This document shows, piece by piece, positions 40,493 through 41,015 of a stretch of 41,015 bases of DNA (positions are counted from its first letter, which is position 1; each line of letters begins with the position of its first letter). The notes beneath the pieces were generated by a model. That model saw nothing but the letters and a program-made list of their open reading frames with translations, made no database searches and was not told the DNA's origin. This DNA comes from Leptolinea sp. Its GTDB lineage: Bacteria; Chloroflexota; Anaerolineae; Anaerolineales; Anaerolineaceae. Made by a program: the position numbers and the translations under genes. The stretch is taken from assembly GCA_012515195.1 (NCBI GenBank), contig JAAYYW010000238.1, positions 1-41,015 on the forward strand, written 5' to 3'.

Positions 40493-40540
40493 ATAAAAAA
40501 AAGAGGCCAACCAAAAAATGTTAAAAGAAAAAAGCCTCTT
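40493..40540 (-). terminator. rRNA operon terminator
   Basis: AAGAGGC (40540-40534, the 3' end of 5S) pairs with GCCTCTT (40507-40501) and is followed by T7 on the minus strand. An intrinsic terminator that uses the mature 5S end as its upstream arm. Confidence 0.75.
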
Positions 40541-40655
40541 GGCAACGACCTACTCTCCCAGGGGGCCGCCCCCCAAGTACCATCGGCGCTGACAGCCTTA
40601 ACGACCGGGTTCGAGATGTGACCGGGTGTACCACTGTCGCACAAATCACCAAGAG
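40536..40655 (-). rRNA. rrf: 5S ribosomal RNA
   Basis: About 120 nt. The terminal stem CTCTTGG (40655-40649) pairs with CCAAGAG (40542-40536). Internal conserved 5S sequences are present on the minus strand: the loop with CCCGGTCACATCTCGAACC, the GGTCGTTAAGG element and the GATGGTACT region near 40580-40590. Exact ends are estimated by pairing. Lies 79 nt after the 23S gene on the same strand. Confidence 0.92.
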
Positions 40656-40734
40656 ACTTTAATTCACAAAGTCAGTTTGAATAGTATGTAGGTTTTACGC
40701 AATTAGGAAAGAATTCCGAATTCCCCGCGTCACA

Positions 40735-41015
<281 letters not shown>

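Overview
The window looks like chromosomal DNA of an anaerobic or microaerophilic bacterium, most likely a member of the Chloroflexota (Anaerolineae-like). This is inferred, not proven. The clues are a single-chain pyruvate:ferredoxin oxidoreductase, an oxygen-binding type hemerythrin, a Pro/Thr/Ser-rich linker in an exported C39 peptidase-like protein, several LysM/M23 envelope proteins, and a mix of Shine-Dalgarno-led and apparently leaderless genes. No phage, plasmid, IS element, CRISPR array or tRNA gene was seen. Almost all the DNA is coding, on both strands, in runs of one to three genes.

Layout. 1-3.9 kb: the 3' part of a Na+/Ca2+ exchanger; a PadR regulator with its own operator-like promoter and a HAAS/DUF1700-type membrane partner; a GNAT acetyltransferase; a probable decayed hemerythrin copy; an intact hemerythrin. 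3.9-7.3 kb (minus strand): a dnaJ/cbpA - htrA - aeRF1/Vms1-like release factor operon, which is the most interesting unit here. 7.4-11.6 kb: a sensor kinase with a degenerate receiver domain, a thioredoxin reductase-like protein whose NADPH motifs are eroded, and a threonine aldolase-type enzyme. 11.7-15.1 kb: a two-nuclease DUF2779 protein with a probable Fe-S site, and EttA (ABC-F). 15.2-20.7 kb: miaB coupled to an M23 peptidase on the minus strand; divergently a C39-like/TPR protein, an HEXXH protein and a HAD phosphatase.

20.8-28.8 kb: LysM-M23 peptidase, MEMO-family protein and PriA on the plus strand, then a second LysM-M23 paralogue translationally coupled to rho on the minus strand, then YbjN and a nitroreductase. 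29.3-32.6 kb: yceD and the principal sigma factor (minus), RdgB (plus), an acyl-ACP thioesterase (minus). 32.6-34.8 kb: a noncoding stretch with a 13-bp perfect hairpin, a DNPH1-like deoxyribosyltransferase-family protein, a LysM lipoprotein with ten consecutive Asp residues, and a Nudix hydrolase. 35-39.7 kb: pyruvate:ferredoxin oxidoreductase and a dihydroorotate-dehydrogenase-like flavoprotein. 39.7-41.0 kb (minus): rpsU-infA with a terminator-like leader hairpin, preceded by 5S rRNA and the 3' end of 23S rRNA.

How it fits together. Much of the window is information processing (PriA, Rho, sigma factor, EttA, MiaB, S21, IF-1, rRNA) and protein quality control (DnaJ, HtrA, release-factor homologue). 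Around it are cell-wall remodelling proteins (three M23 peptidases, one LysM lipoprotein), nucleotide-pool cleaning (RdgB, Nudix, DNPH1-like) and anaerobic energy/redox enzymes. Several genes (dnaJ, miaB, the C39-like gene, priA) have a -10-like hexamer 6-7 nt before an ATG that lacks a Shine-Dalgarno sequence, which suggests leaderless transcripts.
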